A stretch of 58,093 nucleotides of DNA from an uncultured Collinsella sp. GTDB taxonomy: Bacteria; Actinomycetota; Coriobacteriia; Coriobacteriales; Coriobacteriaceae. Location: NCBI GenBank assembly GCA_900754075.1, contig CAAEBN010000033.1:1-58093 (forward strand), in the 5' to 3' direction. Under the pieces are notes generated by a model. The model worked only from the letters and a program-made list of their open reading frames with translations, was not told the DNA's origin and searched no databases. Made by a program: the position numbers and the translations under genes. How positions within the stretch are numbered: position 1 is the stretch's first letter; every line of letters starts with the position of its first letter. Below are positions 33,253 through 41,672 of this stretch, piece after piece.

Positions 33253-34553
33253 TCGTCCACCTCCTCTTGCGTGAGCGTTCCCGACCGCAAGCCCTCCGCA
33301 ATAAACGGCGGCTCGCGGTCGAGCGTCCAGGTGCGTTCAGCGGCATCGAACGTCACGTAGCGTTCGAGCTCAACACCGCCCGACGCGCCGCGGTGAACCC
33401 CCGAATATGAGGCCACAAAGCGCCTGCCATCTGCATGACGCTCGGACATCACGATGCCGTCGAGCGCCATGGCGATCTGCTCTTCGATAAGCTCACTCGG
33501 CAAATCGATGCCGTAGCGCGCAAGCAGTGTCAGGCGAACCACGGTCTCCTGCTCGGTACCCGCATGGAGCGTGGTGAGCGAGCCGTCATGGCCCGTGTTC
33601 ATGGCCTGCAGCATGTCGCAGCACTCGGCACCGCGCACCTCGCCCACGACGATACGGTCGGGGCGCATACGCAGAGCATTGGTCACCAGGTCGCGAATCG
33701 TCACCGCACCCTCGCCCTCGATTGACGCCTCACGCGCCTCCAGACGAACAACGTGTGGGTGATGTGCAAACTTGAGCTCGGCGGAATCCTCGATCGTCAC
33801 GATGCGCTCGCCGGTGGAAATCTCGCACGACAGCGCGTTGAGCAGCGTGGTCTTGCCCGACCCCGTGCCTCCCGCAACCGCCAAGTCCTGCCGCAACGAC
33901 ACCGCGCACGACAGCAGCTGCGCATACCAAAGCGGCAGTGACCCCAACCCCACAAGCTCGTCCAACGAACAGATACGGTCCGAAAACTTACGGATGGTGA
34001 GAATTGGCCCGTCGATCGCCACGGGCGGAATCACCGCGTTGACGCGATAACCCGTCTTGAGGCGGGCGTTGACGATGGGGCTACGCTCGTCGATACGACG
34101 GCCGAGCGGCGAGATGATGCGGTCGATGAGCACACGGATCTGCTCGTCGTCCTCAAACGCGTGCTCGATGGGATACAAAACGCCACTGCGCTCAAAAAAG
34201 GCAGAGCGACAGCCGTTGATCATGATTTCGGTAACGGTGTCGTCCTCGATGAGCGGCTGCAGCGGTCCCAGGCCCACCACGTCATCTAGGATCTCGTCGA
34301 TGATGGTCTCACGCTCAGGCGTCGCCAAGTCGGTCGGCTCTTCCACGTTGAGCGCCGCTTCCACCGCCGGACGTAGCTCGGAGCGGGCAAGGGCCGGGTC
34401 GACGTAGGCACTGATGCGCGCCACCTCGTCGTAGCCCATGCGGTCCATCACCGCACGCTTGGTGCGGCGTTTAACGGCACGGCGGCGTCCCGCATCGACG
34501 GGGGCAGCCGCGGCCGCCGCACCGGCAGCCTTAATCCTCGTCTGCAGACTCAT
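33225..34553 (-). CDS. tadA: Pilus assembly ATPase TadA/CpaF
   Basis: The 442-residue secretion ATPase powers Flp pilin export. It has an N-terminal domain with GLGPLQPLIEDDTVTEIMING, Walker A GGTGSGKTT (about 228-236), the Asp box TIEDSAEL, Walker B RIVVGEVRG (about 300-308) and the His box GHDGSLTTLHA. A polyalanine tract near residues 10-17 is in the variable N-terminus. The ATG overlaps the tadZ stop by 4 bases. Confidence 0.95.
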   Translation of the reverse strand: MSLQTRIKAAGAAAAAAPVDAGRRRAVKRRTKRAVMDRMGYDEVARISAYVDPALARSELRPAVEAALNVEEPTDLATPERETIIDEILDDVVGLGPLQPLIEDDTVTEIMINGCRSAFFERSGVLYPIEHAFEDDEQIRVLIDRIISPLGRRIDERSPIVNARLKTGYRVNAVIPPVAIDGPILTIRKFSDRICSLDELVGLGSLPLWYAQLLSCAVSLRQDLAVAGGTGSGKTTLLNALSCEISTGERIVTIEDSAELKFAHHPHVVRLEAREASIEGEGAVTIRDLVTNALRMRPDRIVVGEVRGAECCDMLQAMNTGHDGSLTTLHAGTEQETVVRLTLLARYGIDLPSELIEEQIAMALDGIVMSERHADGRRFVASYSGVHRGASGGVELERYVTFDAAERTWTLDREPPFIAEGLRSGTLTQEEVDEWRSLCPSS

Positions 34554-36199
34554 CGCGAATCACCCTCGCGCGACCACGGAAGACGGATGCGTGGGCGCTC
34601 GGTGCGCGTCGCGCGGTCGGCGACCATGTCGCTCCAGGGACCGACGGCGCAGCCCAACTCAACGAGCATCTCGCGCGTGGCCTCGCGCACGCTGGTCGCA
34701 AAAGCGCTCGTCTGGCCCACCGCCTCGTCGGCGCGACCGAATGCCATGAGCGCGGCCAAGTCCTGACCGCCATCGGCAATGCGGATCTTGGAGCTCAGTG
34801 CGCAGGCAATCTCGAAGCGCATGGCGACGTCCTCGTCGGCACCGCGCGCACCATACCGGTTGAACACGGCGCTCATGCGCGTGCGTGGCACGCCCACACG
34901 GCTCGCCAGCTCAATGACGCGCGAAGCGGATGTCGCGGACGATACCGCCGCATCGCCTACGACCAGGCAACGGTCGCTCGCCGCCACCGCGGCGGCCACG
35001 GCATCACCCCAAAAGACCGAGGTGTCGACAAAGACCACGTCGGATTCGCGACGCAAAACATCGAGCAATAGCTCCACCGGACGTGCCATGAGCTCGGCCT
35101 TCTCGGGGGCCGCGACAGGTCCCCAGAGCGTGACGCCCGGGGCGACACGCATCGATGCGGCCACGATATCCGGCTCGGCAAGTGCGCCCGCCGCCGACGG
35201 CTCGATAAGCGTCGCCATGTCGTGCGGGGCATCGACACCCAGCAGATCGTATAGGTTTCCGAACATGAGGTCCAAGTCGAGCACAGCGGCACGCAAACCC
35301 AACAGCGACGCCGCATGCGCCATGGTGGCAACGATCGTCGACTTGCCGCAACCGCCCGAACCCGAAACGGCGCAGACGACCGGTGCCCGACGCGACGGAA
35401 CCGAAGCGTCCGCCGACGGCGCGGGGGCTGACGGTGCAGGAACCGGCGACGCGGACGCGGGCGATAACATTCCCGTCTCCCCCGCCGCGGTCACGTGCTG
35501 AGCCCAAGCCGGCATGGCAGGCTGCCTGGGCTGCGGTTCCGAAGCCAAAGACGCAGCGGCACACGGCTCGCCAGCCCCGGCAAAACCCTCGACCTCGTCG
35601 AGCTCATCGGCCAGATTTATGCCGTGCACGTATCCCATATCTTCAGCCAGAACGTCATCGCCATACGGTACCGGCCCTCCAGCGTCATCGTATGCAAGGG
35701 GGTCCCGGGGGCGCCGACCATGCTCGGCTTCCGCTTTTCCATATTCATCAACACGCGGGCCTCTTGTAGCGCGAGGCGCCCCGGGTTCCCTATCAACAAA
35801 AGCATCGGGCTCAATCGTCATGCGCCGATCGGAATCAACCGTTCCCTCACCCGCGCGCCCGTTGCCGCACAAACTGTGCGCAGCGATGACCTCGGTCGCC
35901 CCCGCGCGAAACAGCCCCTCGATATCCGACGGGTCAAGCGTCTCGATCAACACGACGACGCGACTCACACGGCCCTCGGCCGTCAGGCGCGCAACGGTCT
36001 TCCGCACGTCTTCGGTATCGAACAGAGACGCCGCGATGATGGCGGCACCGCGGCGCGACGGAAACGCCCGCGCCATGGATACCAGCCCGTCCAAGTCGCC
36101 CACGCGAAGCACCTGTGCGCCCACATCGCGACCCTCGACTTCCTGCTGTAGCAGCCCGTAATCGCCGCACGCGCAGCACGCAAGCCAGATCGCCTTCAT
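34550..36199 (-). CDS. tadZ: TadZ/CpaE-like pilus localisation ATPase
   Basis: The 549-residue protein has three parts: a degenerate receiver-like domain (about 1-110, no clear phosphoacceptor Asp), a long acidic, Pro/Ala-rich linker (about 120-270), and a MinD/ParA-type ATPase with deviant Walker A AVSGSGGCGKST (about 277-288) and LDLDLMFGNLYDLLG. TadZ positions the pilus machine at the pole. The start at 36199 overlaps the upstream TGA (TGATG). The linker is longer than usual. Confidence 0.87.
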   Translation of the reverse strand: MKAIWLACCACGDYGLLQQEVEGRDVGAQVLRVGDLDGLVSMARAFPSRRGAAIIAASLFDTEDVRKTVARLTAEGRVSRVVVLIETLDPSDIEGLFRAGATEVIAAHSLCGNGRAGEGTVDSDRRMTIEPDAFVDREPGAPRATRGPRVDEYGKAEAEHGRRPRDPLAYDDAGGPVPYGDDVLAEDMGYVHGINLADELDEVEGFAGAGEPCAAASLASEPQPRQPAMPAWAQHVTAAGETGMLSPASASPVPAPSAPAPSADASVPSRRAPVVCAVSGSGGCGKSTIVATMAHAASLLGLRAAVLDLDLMFGNLYDLLGVDAPHDMATLIEPSAAGALAEPDIVAASMRVAPGVTLWGPVAAPEKAELMARPVELLLDVLRRESDVVFVDTSVFWGDAVAAAVAASDRCLVVGDAAVSSATSASRVIELASRVGVPRTRMSAVFNRYGARGADEDVAMRFEIACALSSKIRIADGGQDLAALMAFGRADEAVGQTSAFATSVREATREMLVELGCAVGPWSDMVADRATRTERPRIRLPWSREGDSR

Positions 36200-36858
36200 C
36201 ACTCGTCGCCTCCGCTCTTTTTGCCGCGCGCCGTGGCGGGAATCGTCAAGCTGACCGTTCCCTTTCCCGAGGCTCCCAGCAATTCCTTGACATCTTCGGG
36301 GTCTGCCGCCAGCGTCACCCACTCGATCTTGCCTTCGCGCGTGGCGCCGGCCTCTTCGCTGGTATCGATCACGTACGCTCCGCACAAACGATCGGTCACG
36401 CCATCTTTTTGCACGTACACGTCCACATAGCTGCCCACGCCCGTGGCGCCGCCGACCGAGTGCTCGGCATCGACCGCCACCGAAACGGCGACCTTGCCTT
36501 TAGGCACCTCGAGTTTGTGGCTCTCGGCCTTGGTGTAGACATTGCAAATCACGGCGTTTTTGGGAATGCGCGAGGTCGTCACGTCGCCGCGCACCTGACG
36601 CAGCTCAGTCGCCGCATCACGCGGCAACAGACTCGCCAGCCATTCCTGAGTTATGACATTAGTCTCGTCGAGGGTCTCGCCCGCATCGATATCGCGCGCC
36701 GCGACGCACACCTCAATGCGTTCGCCGCCGTATTTTGCCAAAGTCTCGGCCTGGGCCCGCTCGGCTTGTGAGCGGATCGACGAGCCGTAGACCATGCAGA
36801 GCGCCGCGGCAAGCACGCCCGCGACCAGACTGATGGCGATGCGCTTGCTCTTGTTCAC
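36199..36858 (-). CDS. cpaB: CpaB/RcpC-like SAF-domain pilus assembly protein
   Basis: The 219-residue protein has an N-terminal membrane helix (KRIAISLVAGVLAAALCMVYG) and a SAF domain (IEVCVAARDIDAGETLDETNV) followed by an RcpC-like domain (VAVSVAVDAEHSVGGATGVGSYVDVYVQ). In monoderms it probably guides the pilus through the wall. The GTG at 36858 is chosen for AGGAG 5 bases upstream. It is the first gene of the tad operon. Confidence 0.85.
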   Translation of the reverse strand: MNKSKRIAISLVAGVLAAALCMVYGSSIRSQAERAQAETLAKYGGERIEVCVAARDIDAGETLDETNVITQEWLASLLPRDAATELRQVRGDVTTSRIPKNAVICNVYTKAESHKLEVPKGKVAVSVAVDAEHSVGGATGVGSYVDVYVQKDGVTDRLCGAYVIDTSEEAGATREGKIEWVTLAADPEDVKELLGASGKGTVSLTIPATARGKKSGGDE

Positions 36859-36968
36859 GGCCGCTCCTCTCATGGCGGTGCCGGGCAAATGCCCGTACCA
36901 CCATTGTCTGGGCGACCAGGGCGCAAAGCGGCGCAATCGCAATCTTGGTTTTACGTGTCAAACCAATT

Positions 36969-37019
36969 GCTGACCAAAAGCTGACCAGCCCGTCAAGCTC
37001 GTGGCAAGGTTTTGGTCAG
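36969..37019. promoter_or_regulatory. Operator-like TGACCA cluster upstream of the tad operon
   Basis: GCTGACCA occurs at 36969-36976 and again at 36980-36987, 11 bp apart. CTGACCAAAA (36970-36979) recurs inverted as TTTTGGTCAG at 37010-37019. The cluster lies about 110-160 bp upstream of cpaB and is a candidate binding site for a tad regulator. TTGACA on the minus strand (36961-36956) may be a -35. Confidence 0.45.
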
Positions 37020-37058
37020 AACGTCGGCAAAACGCATATTTCGAGGCGCTTTGGCAGC

Positions 37059-37092
37059 AAAAAAGCCGCCTCCCAAGCAGTTGGGAGACGGC
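37059..37092 (-). terminator. Terminator of rsgA
   Basis: Minus-strand GCCGTCTCCCAA, CTGC, TTGGGAGGCGGC (12 bp, one G-U) and six T; it starts 18 bp after rsgA. Confidence 0.92.
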
Positions 37093-37110
37093 CGTCATAG
37101 GAAAAGTCAA

Positions 37111-38295
37111 TTACAGATGGACATCGGGATCGAGCATTTGGGCACTCACGCGCATGGATGACGCCAGACTTTGGAACGTCTCCAGACGCAGGCTGTCGAT
37201 CTGCCCCGCGTCCTCGGCCTCGCGAACGGCACAACCCGGCTCGTGAGTGTGCGTGCAATCGCCAAACCGACACGCACGCGACGCCTCGACGATCTCGGGG
37301 AAGGCACGCGCCAGGCCCCGCTCATGCCCCACAAGCGGCAGGCTGCGCAGGCCCGGAGCATCGGCGATCACGCCGGCGTCGCCCGGCAGCGCCACCATCA
37401 CGCGCGCAACCGTAGTGTGGCGACCTTGGTCATCACGCTCGCGCACGCCGCCAGTGGCCAGCGCATCGTGGCCCAGCAGCGCATTGAGCAGCGTTGACTT
37501 GCCGGCGCCCGACTCGCCCAAGATCATGGCACAGCTCCCAGCCGGTACGCAGGCGCGCACCTCGTCTAAGCCGAGCCCCTCGGCAGAAGACGTCACGATC
37601 ACGCGCACGTCCGGACCCACCAGACGGCGCACGCGGTCCAGATCGCGCTCGAGCTCATCGGCCTCGCAGCGGTCGGCCTTGGTGAGCACCACCACCGGCT
37701 CGGCATCGCAATCGAGCGCCAACACCAGTGAACGCGCCACGCGATCGAGCAGCACCTCGCCGGCGCCGAGCGCCTGCACGATCAGCACGCTGTCAACGTT
37801 GGAGCAGAGCACCTGGCGCTCACCGCGGGCACGGCCACGCCAACGCTCAAAGCTCGTACGGCGCGGCAGTACGCACTCGATCACGCCCATGTCGTGTCCG
37901 GGAGCACGGCGAACCGCCACGCGGTCGCCCACGGCGGGCAGCAAGACCTCGTCCTCGCCACGCGACTTGGCAAACCCTACGGCATGCTCGGCACGAAACG
38001 TGTCATCGGCAGTTGCCACCAGCGGAAACCCGCGGTCCAGGCGCACCACGGCACCGAGCTGCATCTGCTCGGGCTCCTCGGCCTGCGCGCAAAAGTCGTC
38101 AAATGCAGCCTGCTGAGCCGCATCGACCGGCAGGTCATCGAACGCCGGAACATCCTGCAACGCGTCAAGCCCCGGTACACTCGCCAGCAACTCCTCAGCA
38201 GATGCAGGGGCTTCGGTCGCGAGCTTCCGACGACGGTCGCGCTTAGCCCGCGCCCCCGTCGTCTTTTTCTTCGCCTTAGCCTTAGCCTTGCCCAC
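37111..38295 (-). CDS. rsgA: Ribosome small-subunit-dependent GTPase RsgA
   Basis: The 394-residue circularly permuted GTPase helps mature the 30S subunit. It has an OB-fold (about 75-170), then G4 VVLTKADR, G5 TSSAEG, G1 LGESGAGKSTLLNAL, G2/G3 with GRHTTVARVM and DAPGLRSLPL, and a C-terminal zinc finger (CRFGDCTHTHEPGCAV). The ~40-residue Lys/Ala/Arg-rich N-terminal extension is longer than usual. It starts at a GTG with GGAGG 5 bases upstream. It is monocistronic. Confidence 0.93.
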   Translation of the reverse strand: MGKAKAKAKKKTTGARAKRDRRRKLATEAPASAEELLASVPGLDALQDVPAFDDLPVDAAQQAAFDDFCAQAEEPEQMQLGAVVRLDRGFPLVATADDTFRAEHAVGFAKSRGEDEVLLPAVGDRVAVRRAPGHDMGVIECVLPRRTSFERWRGRARGERQVLCSNVDSVLIVQALGAGEVLLDRVARSLVLALDCDAEPVVVLTKADRCEADELERDLDRVRRLVGPDVRVIVTSSAEGLGLDEVRACVPAGSCAMILGESGAGKSTLLNALLGHDALATGGVRERDDQGRHTTVARVMVALPGDAGVIADAPGLRSLPLVGHERGLARAFPEIVEASRACRFGDCTHTHEPGCAVREAEDAGQIDSLRLETFQSLASSMRVSAQMLDPDVHL

Positions 38296-38343
38296 AAATG
38301 CCTCCCAGCACCATAAATCACAACTGAGCAGGTATTTTAAATC

Positions 38344-38377
38344 AAAAAGAGCTGGCCGGGCAAAGCCAGACCAGCTC
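38344..38377 (-). terminator. Probable terminator of the cation ATPase transcript
   Basis: Minus-strand GAGCTGGTCTGGC, TTTG, CCCGGCCAGCTC with a run of T. It lies 173 bp after the ATPase stop and just before the rsgA start. The 38378-38549 stretch between them is GC-rich with no gene seen. Confidence 0.65.
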
Positions 38378-38549
38378 ACATACTTTCCCTCAGCCCTTTT
38401 CATCCGCACGGGAGAAAAGCCAGCAAGGATACCGCAGGGCCCGCCCCGGAAGCCCTTTCTCCCGAACGATCCCGCAGCGCGAAGCGCGAGGACCAGCGAA
38501 GAAGAAACCCCGCAGGCGGTCGGGCCGGTGGGAAGGACAGCCTTTCGAC

Positions 38550-41231
38550 CTACTCCTTCTCGACCGCGCGCATGATTGCCTTGTAGATCTCCATCAGCGG
38601 AATGATCAGGAAGGCAAGGCCCAAGGCGGCGATAACGCCCTTGAACTCAAGCGTCACGGGGCCAAAGAACATCTCGGCAAGCGTCGGCTGCACGGTTACG
38701 ATCACCGTCAGCACCAGTGCCAGCGCGGCGGAAGCCCACAGCCACTTGTTCTGCTTCTTCATGGTGAACAGCGACGCACGACGGCTGCGCATATTGAAGC
38801 AGTGGAAGATCTCGACCATGTTGAGCGTGATGAACGCCATCATCACGCCTTCCTCGTCGGCATTGCCGGCGATCATATCGGCGATGTGGATGTAGCCCAT
38901 GTCAAAGTACACGCCCACAAAGAAGCTCGCCAGCACCAGCACGGTAATGATCAGGCCCTGGACCACGCAGTCCAGGCCCATGTGACCGGCAAAGACGCCG
39001 TCCTTGGCGTTGCGCGGCTTGCGCTTCATGATGTCGCCCTCGGCGTCCTCCATGCCCAGCGCGAGCGCGGGGAAACAGTCGGTGACCAGGTTCACCCACA
39101 GCAGCTGCACCGGCTGGAAGATGGTAAAGCCGATGAGCGTGGCGATAAACACCGAGAAGACCTCGGCAAGGTTGGCCGAAAGCAGGAACTGGATGACCTT
39201 GCGGATGTTGTCGTAGATGCGACGGCCCTCTTCGCAGGCACCGATGATGGTGGCGAAGTTATCGTCGGCAAGCACCATGTCGGCGACGTTCTTGGTAACG
39301 TCGGTGCCGGTGATGCCCATGCCCACGCCGATGTCGGCGCGCTTGATGGACGGGGCGTCGTTGACACCGTCGCCCGTCATGGCCACGATCTGGTCGCGCG
39401 ACTTCCAAGCCTCGACGATGCGGGTCTTGTGCTCGGGCTGAACGCGGGCGTACACGCCGTAGTCCTCGATGTGCGCGTCGAGCTCCTCGTCGCTCATGCG
39501 ATCGAGGTCGGCGCCGGTGATAGCCTGGCTGCGATCGGCGACGATGCCCAACTGCTTGGCGATGGCCACGGCGGTGTCGATGTGGTCGCCCGTGATCATG
39601 ACGGTGCGAATGCCGGCGTCGTGCGCCTCGCGGATAGCATCGGCCACCTCGGGACGGACCGGGTCGATCATGCCGGACAGGCCGCAGAAGACCATGTCAT
39701 GCTCGAGCGCAGCGGGGCTGCAATCGGCGGGAACCTCGGTGTAGGTACGGCTCGCCAGCGCCAGCACGCGCAGGGCCTCGTCGGCCATGGCCTTGTTGGC
39801 TGCCACGAGCTCGGCGCGACGCTCCTCGGTCAGGGGGACGACCTTATCGCCCTCGTAGATATGGGTGCACAGGCCGATCACCACGTCGGGCGCGCCCTTG
39901 GTGTACTGCTCGTACTCGCCGTCCAGGGTCTCGACGACCACGGACATCATCTTACGGCCCGAGTCGAACGGGGCCTCGCCCACGCGCGGGTGCTCGGCAG
40001 TCAGGCCAGTAAGACCAGCCTTGCCGGCATCGTTGACGAGTGCGCACTCGGTCGGCTCGCCCACGGCCTCGCCCAGCTCCTCGTCCCACTGGGCATCGGA
40101 GCACAGCGCCATGCCGGCCAGGAACTTTTCCTTGGGCGCGGCGAGCTCGTGCTTGACGACGGTCATCTTGTTCTGAGTAAGCGTGCCAGTCTTGTCCGAG
40201 CAGATGGTCTGCGTGCAGCCGAGTGTCTCGACAGCAGAAAGCTTGCGGATGATTGCCTGACGCTTGGCCATCTTGGTCACGCCGAGCGAAAGGACGATGG
40301 TCACGACGGCGACCAAGCCCTCGGGGATGGCGGCGACGGCGAGCGAGACGGCAACCATAAAGGTGTCGAGCAGGGCAGTCGGGTCGGTAAGGACGTTGCC
40401 CACGCCGTGACGGATGATGTCGACGCCAAAGATCACGACGCAGATGACGACAACCATAATGGTGAGGATGCGGCTGAGCTCGGCGAGCTTCACCTGCAGC
40501 GGCGTGAGCTCTTCCTTGGCCTCGGCCAGGGCACCGGCGATCTTACCCATCTCGGTATCCATGCCGGTGCCGACCACGACGGCGCGGCCACGGCCGTACA
40601 CCACGGTGGAGCCCATGTAGCACATGTTCTTGCGGTCGCCGAGCGGCACGTCATCGGTGCCCGCGGCAAGCTCGATCACGTTGGCGTGCTTCTCTACGGG
40701 CACGGACTCGCCGGTGAGTGCGGCCTCTTCGATCTTCATCGTGGCGCTCTCGAGCACGCGGCAGTCGGCCGGGACGGAGTCGCCCGCCTCGAGCATGATC
40801 ACGTCGCCGGGCACGAGCTCGGCGCTCGGCAGGTGCACGAGCTTGCCGTCGCGCAGCACCTTGGACTGCGCCGCGCTCATCTCCTGCAGGGCCTCGAGAG
40901 CTTCCTCGCTCTTGGCTTCCTGGACCACGCCCAGCACCGAGTTGACGATAACGACGAACATGATGATGGCGACATCGGCAAAGTCCGCCTCGCCCTTGAC
41001 CATGCCCGTGAGCGCGCTGATGACGGCGGCAACGATCAGCATGATGACCATGGGGTCTGCCATCTGCTCAAAGAAGCGCTTCCACAGCGGCGTCTTCTCG
41101 GCTTCCTCAAGCTTGTTAGGGCCTGTCTTGGCGAGGCGCGACGACGCCTCGTCGTTGCTCAGGCCGAGGTTCTCATCGACACCCTGGTCGCTGAGCACCT
41201 CCGCCGCGGCGGACAGGTATTCCTTTTGCAT
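38550..41231 (-). CDS. Type IIA (Ca2+-transporting-like) P-type ATPase
   Basis: The 893-residue ion pump has the P-type motifs: TGES (173-176), PEGL in transmembrane helix 4 (303-306), the phosphorylated Asp346 in CSDKTGTLTQNKM, KGAPDV nucleotide-site motif, TGDH and GDGVNDAPSIKRADIGVGMG. The N-terminal cation-ATPase domain and the PEGL site are typical of bacterial SERCA/PMCA-like calcium pumps; other cations are possible. About ten membrane helices are expected. The ATG follows AGGAGGGGA, half of which is in a leader hairpin. Confidence 0.92.
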   Translation of the reverse strand: MQKEYLSAAAEVLSDQGVDENLGLSNDEASSRLAKTGPNKLEEAEKTPLWKRFFEQMADPMVIMLIVAAVISALTGMVKGEADFADVAIIMFVVIVNSVLGVVQEAKSEEALEALQEMSAAQSKVLRDGKLVHLPSAELVPGDVIMLEAGDSVPADCRVLESATMKIEEAALTGESVPVEKHANVIELAAGTDDVPLGDRKNMCYMGSTVVYGRGRAVVVGTGMDTEMGKIAGALAEAKEELTPLQVKLAELSRILTIMVVVICVVIFGVDIIRHGVGNVLTDPTALLDTFMVAVSLAVAAIPEGLVAVVTIVLSLGVTKMAKRQAIIRKLSAVETLGCTQTICSDKTGTLTQNKMTVVKHELAAPKEKFLAGMALCSDAQWDEELGEAVGEPTECALVNDAGKAGLTGLTAEHPRVGEAPFDSGRKMMSVVVETLDGEYEQYTKGAPDVVIGLCTHIYEGDKVVPLTEERRAELVAANKAMADEALRVLALASRTYTEVPADCSPAALEHDMVFCGLSGMIDPVRPEVADAIREAHDAGIRTVMITGDHIDTAVAIAKQLGIVADRSQAITGADLDRMSDEELDAHIEDYGVYARVQPEHKTRIVEAWKSRDQIVAMTGDGVNDAPSIKRADIGVGMGITGTDVTKNVADMVLADDNFATIIGACEEGRRIYDNIRKVIQFLLSANLAEVFSVFIATLIGFTIFQPVQLLWVNLVTDCFPALALGMEDAEGDIMKRKPRNAKDGVFAGHMGLDCVVQGLIITVLVLASFFVGVYFDMGYIHIADMIAGNADEEGVMMAFITLNMVEIFHCFNMRSRRASLFTMKKQNKWLWASAALALVLTVIVTVQPTLAEMFFGPVTLEFKGVIAALGLAFLIIPLMEIYKAIMRAVEKE

Positions 41232-41242
41232 ATAGAGTCCCC

Positions 41243-41294
41243 TCCTGGGATTCGGGCCACTCAGCAGATTGATGCCCGATCATAATTCCCAGGA
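41243..41294 (-). promoter_or_regulatory. Leader hairpin overlapping the ATPase ribosome site
   Basis: In the minus-strand leader TCCTGGGA (41294-41287) pairs with TCCCAGGA (41250-41243), and GCCCGA with TCGGGC further inside. The 3' arm includes the first part of AGGAGG, the ribosome site of the cation ATPase. The structure could mask translation; no known riboswitch class was recognised. Confidence 0.4.
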
Positions 41295-41672
41295 GAAGGG
41301 CAAGGGCTCATCAAGGCTGCCGTGCTGAGCGGCAGTTGATAGTGGAGCTATGGTACCCCAAAGCGGCGGGTCTAGCCAAAACAATCCATTTGGAAATAGG
41401 GTCCATTCGCAACGATGCAGACCGTGTGATGCTCAACATTGATAAAACGTTTTTTCTTCGGCGCATCATCAAACTGAAATATCGCCCAGATAGCAGCGGT
41501 TAGAACGGTTGGTAAAGTTTTTGCATATACCGTTTTTCCGCAAAAAATGAACTTCTAATTCGGCATACGGTCGATTTTTTGGGGTATTCGGTCGGCATTT
41601 CGTTATAATCATCTCAGTTTTATTTCTTATGGTTTATCTATCAGCGCAAGACGATGTCAGATGGAGGTCTGA
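41295..41672. other. AT-rich intergenic region upstream of pyk
   Basis: This 378-bp gap between divergent genes holds no credible ORF. It is much more AT-rich than its surroundings. A TATAAT at 41604-41609 is the probable pyk -10; the -35 is not clear (TTGGGG at 41579, spacing 19). The pyk leader is about 57 bases. Confidence 0.5.

Noticed and set aside
38378..38549. A gene in the GC-rich gap between rsgA and the cation ATPase
   Set aside because: Open frames here lack ribosome sites and recognisable sequence; the stretch holds only small GC-rich hairpins.
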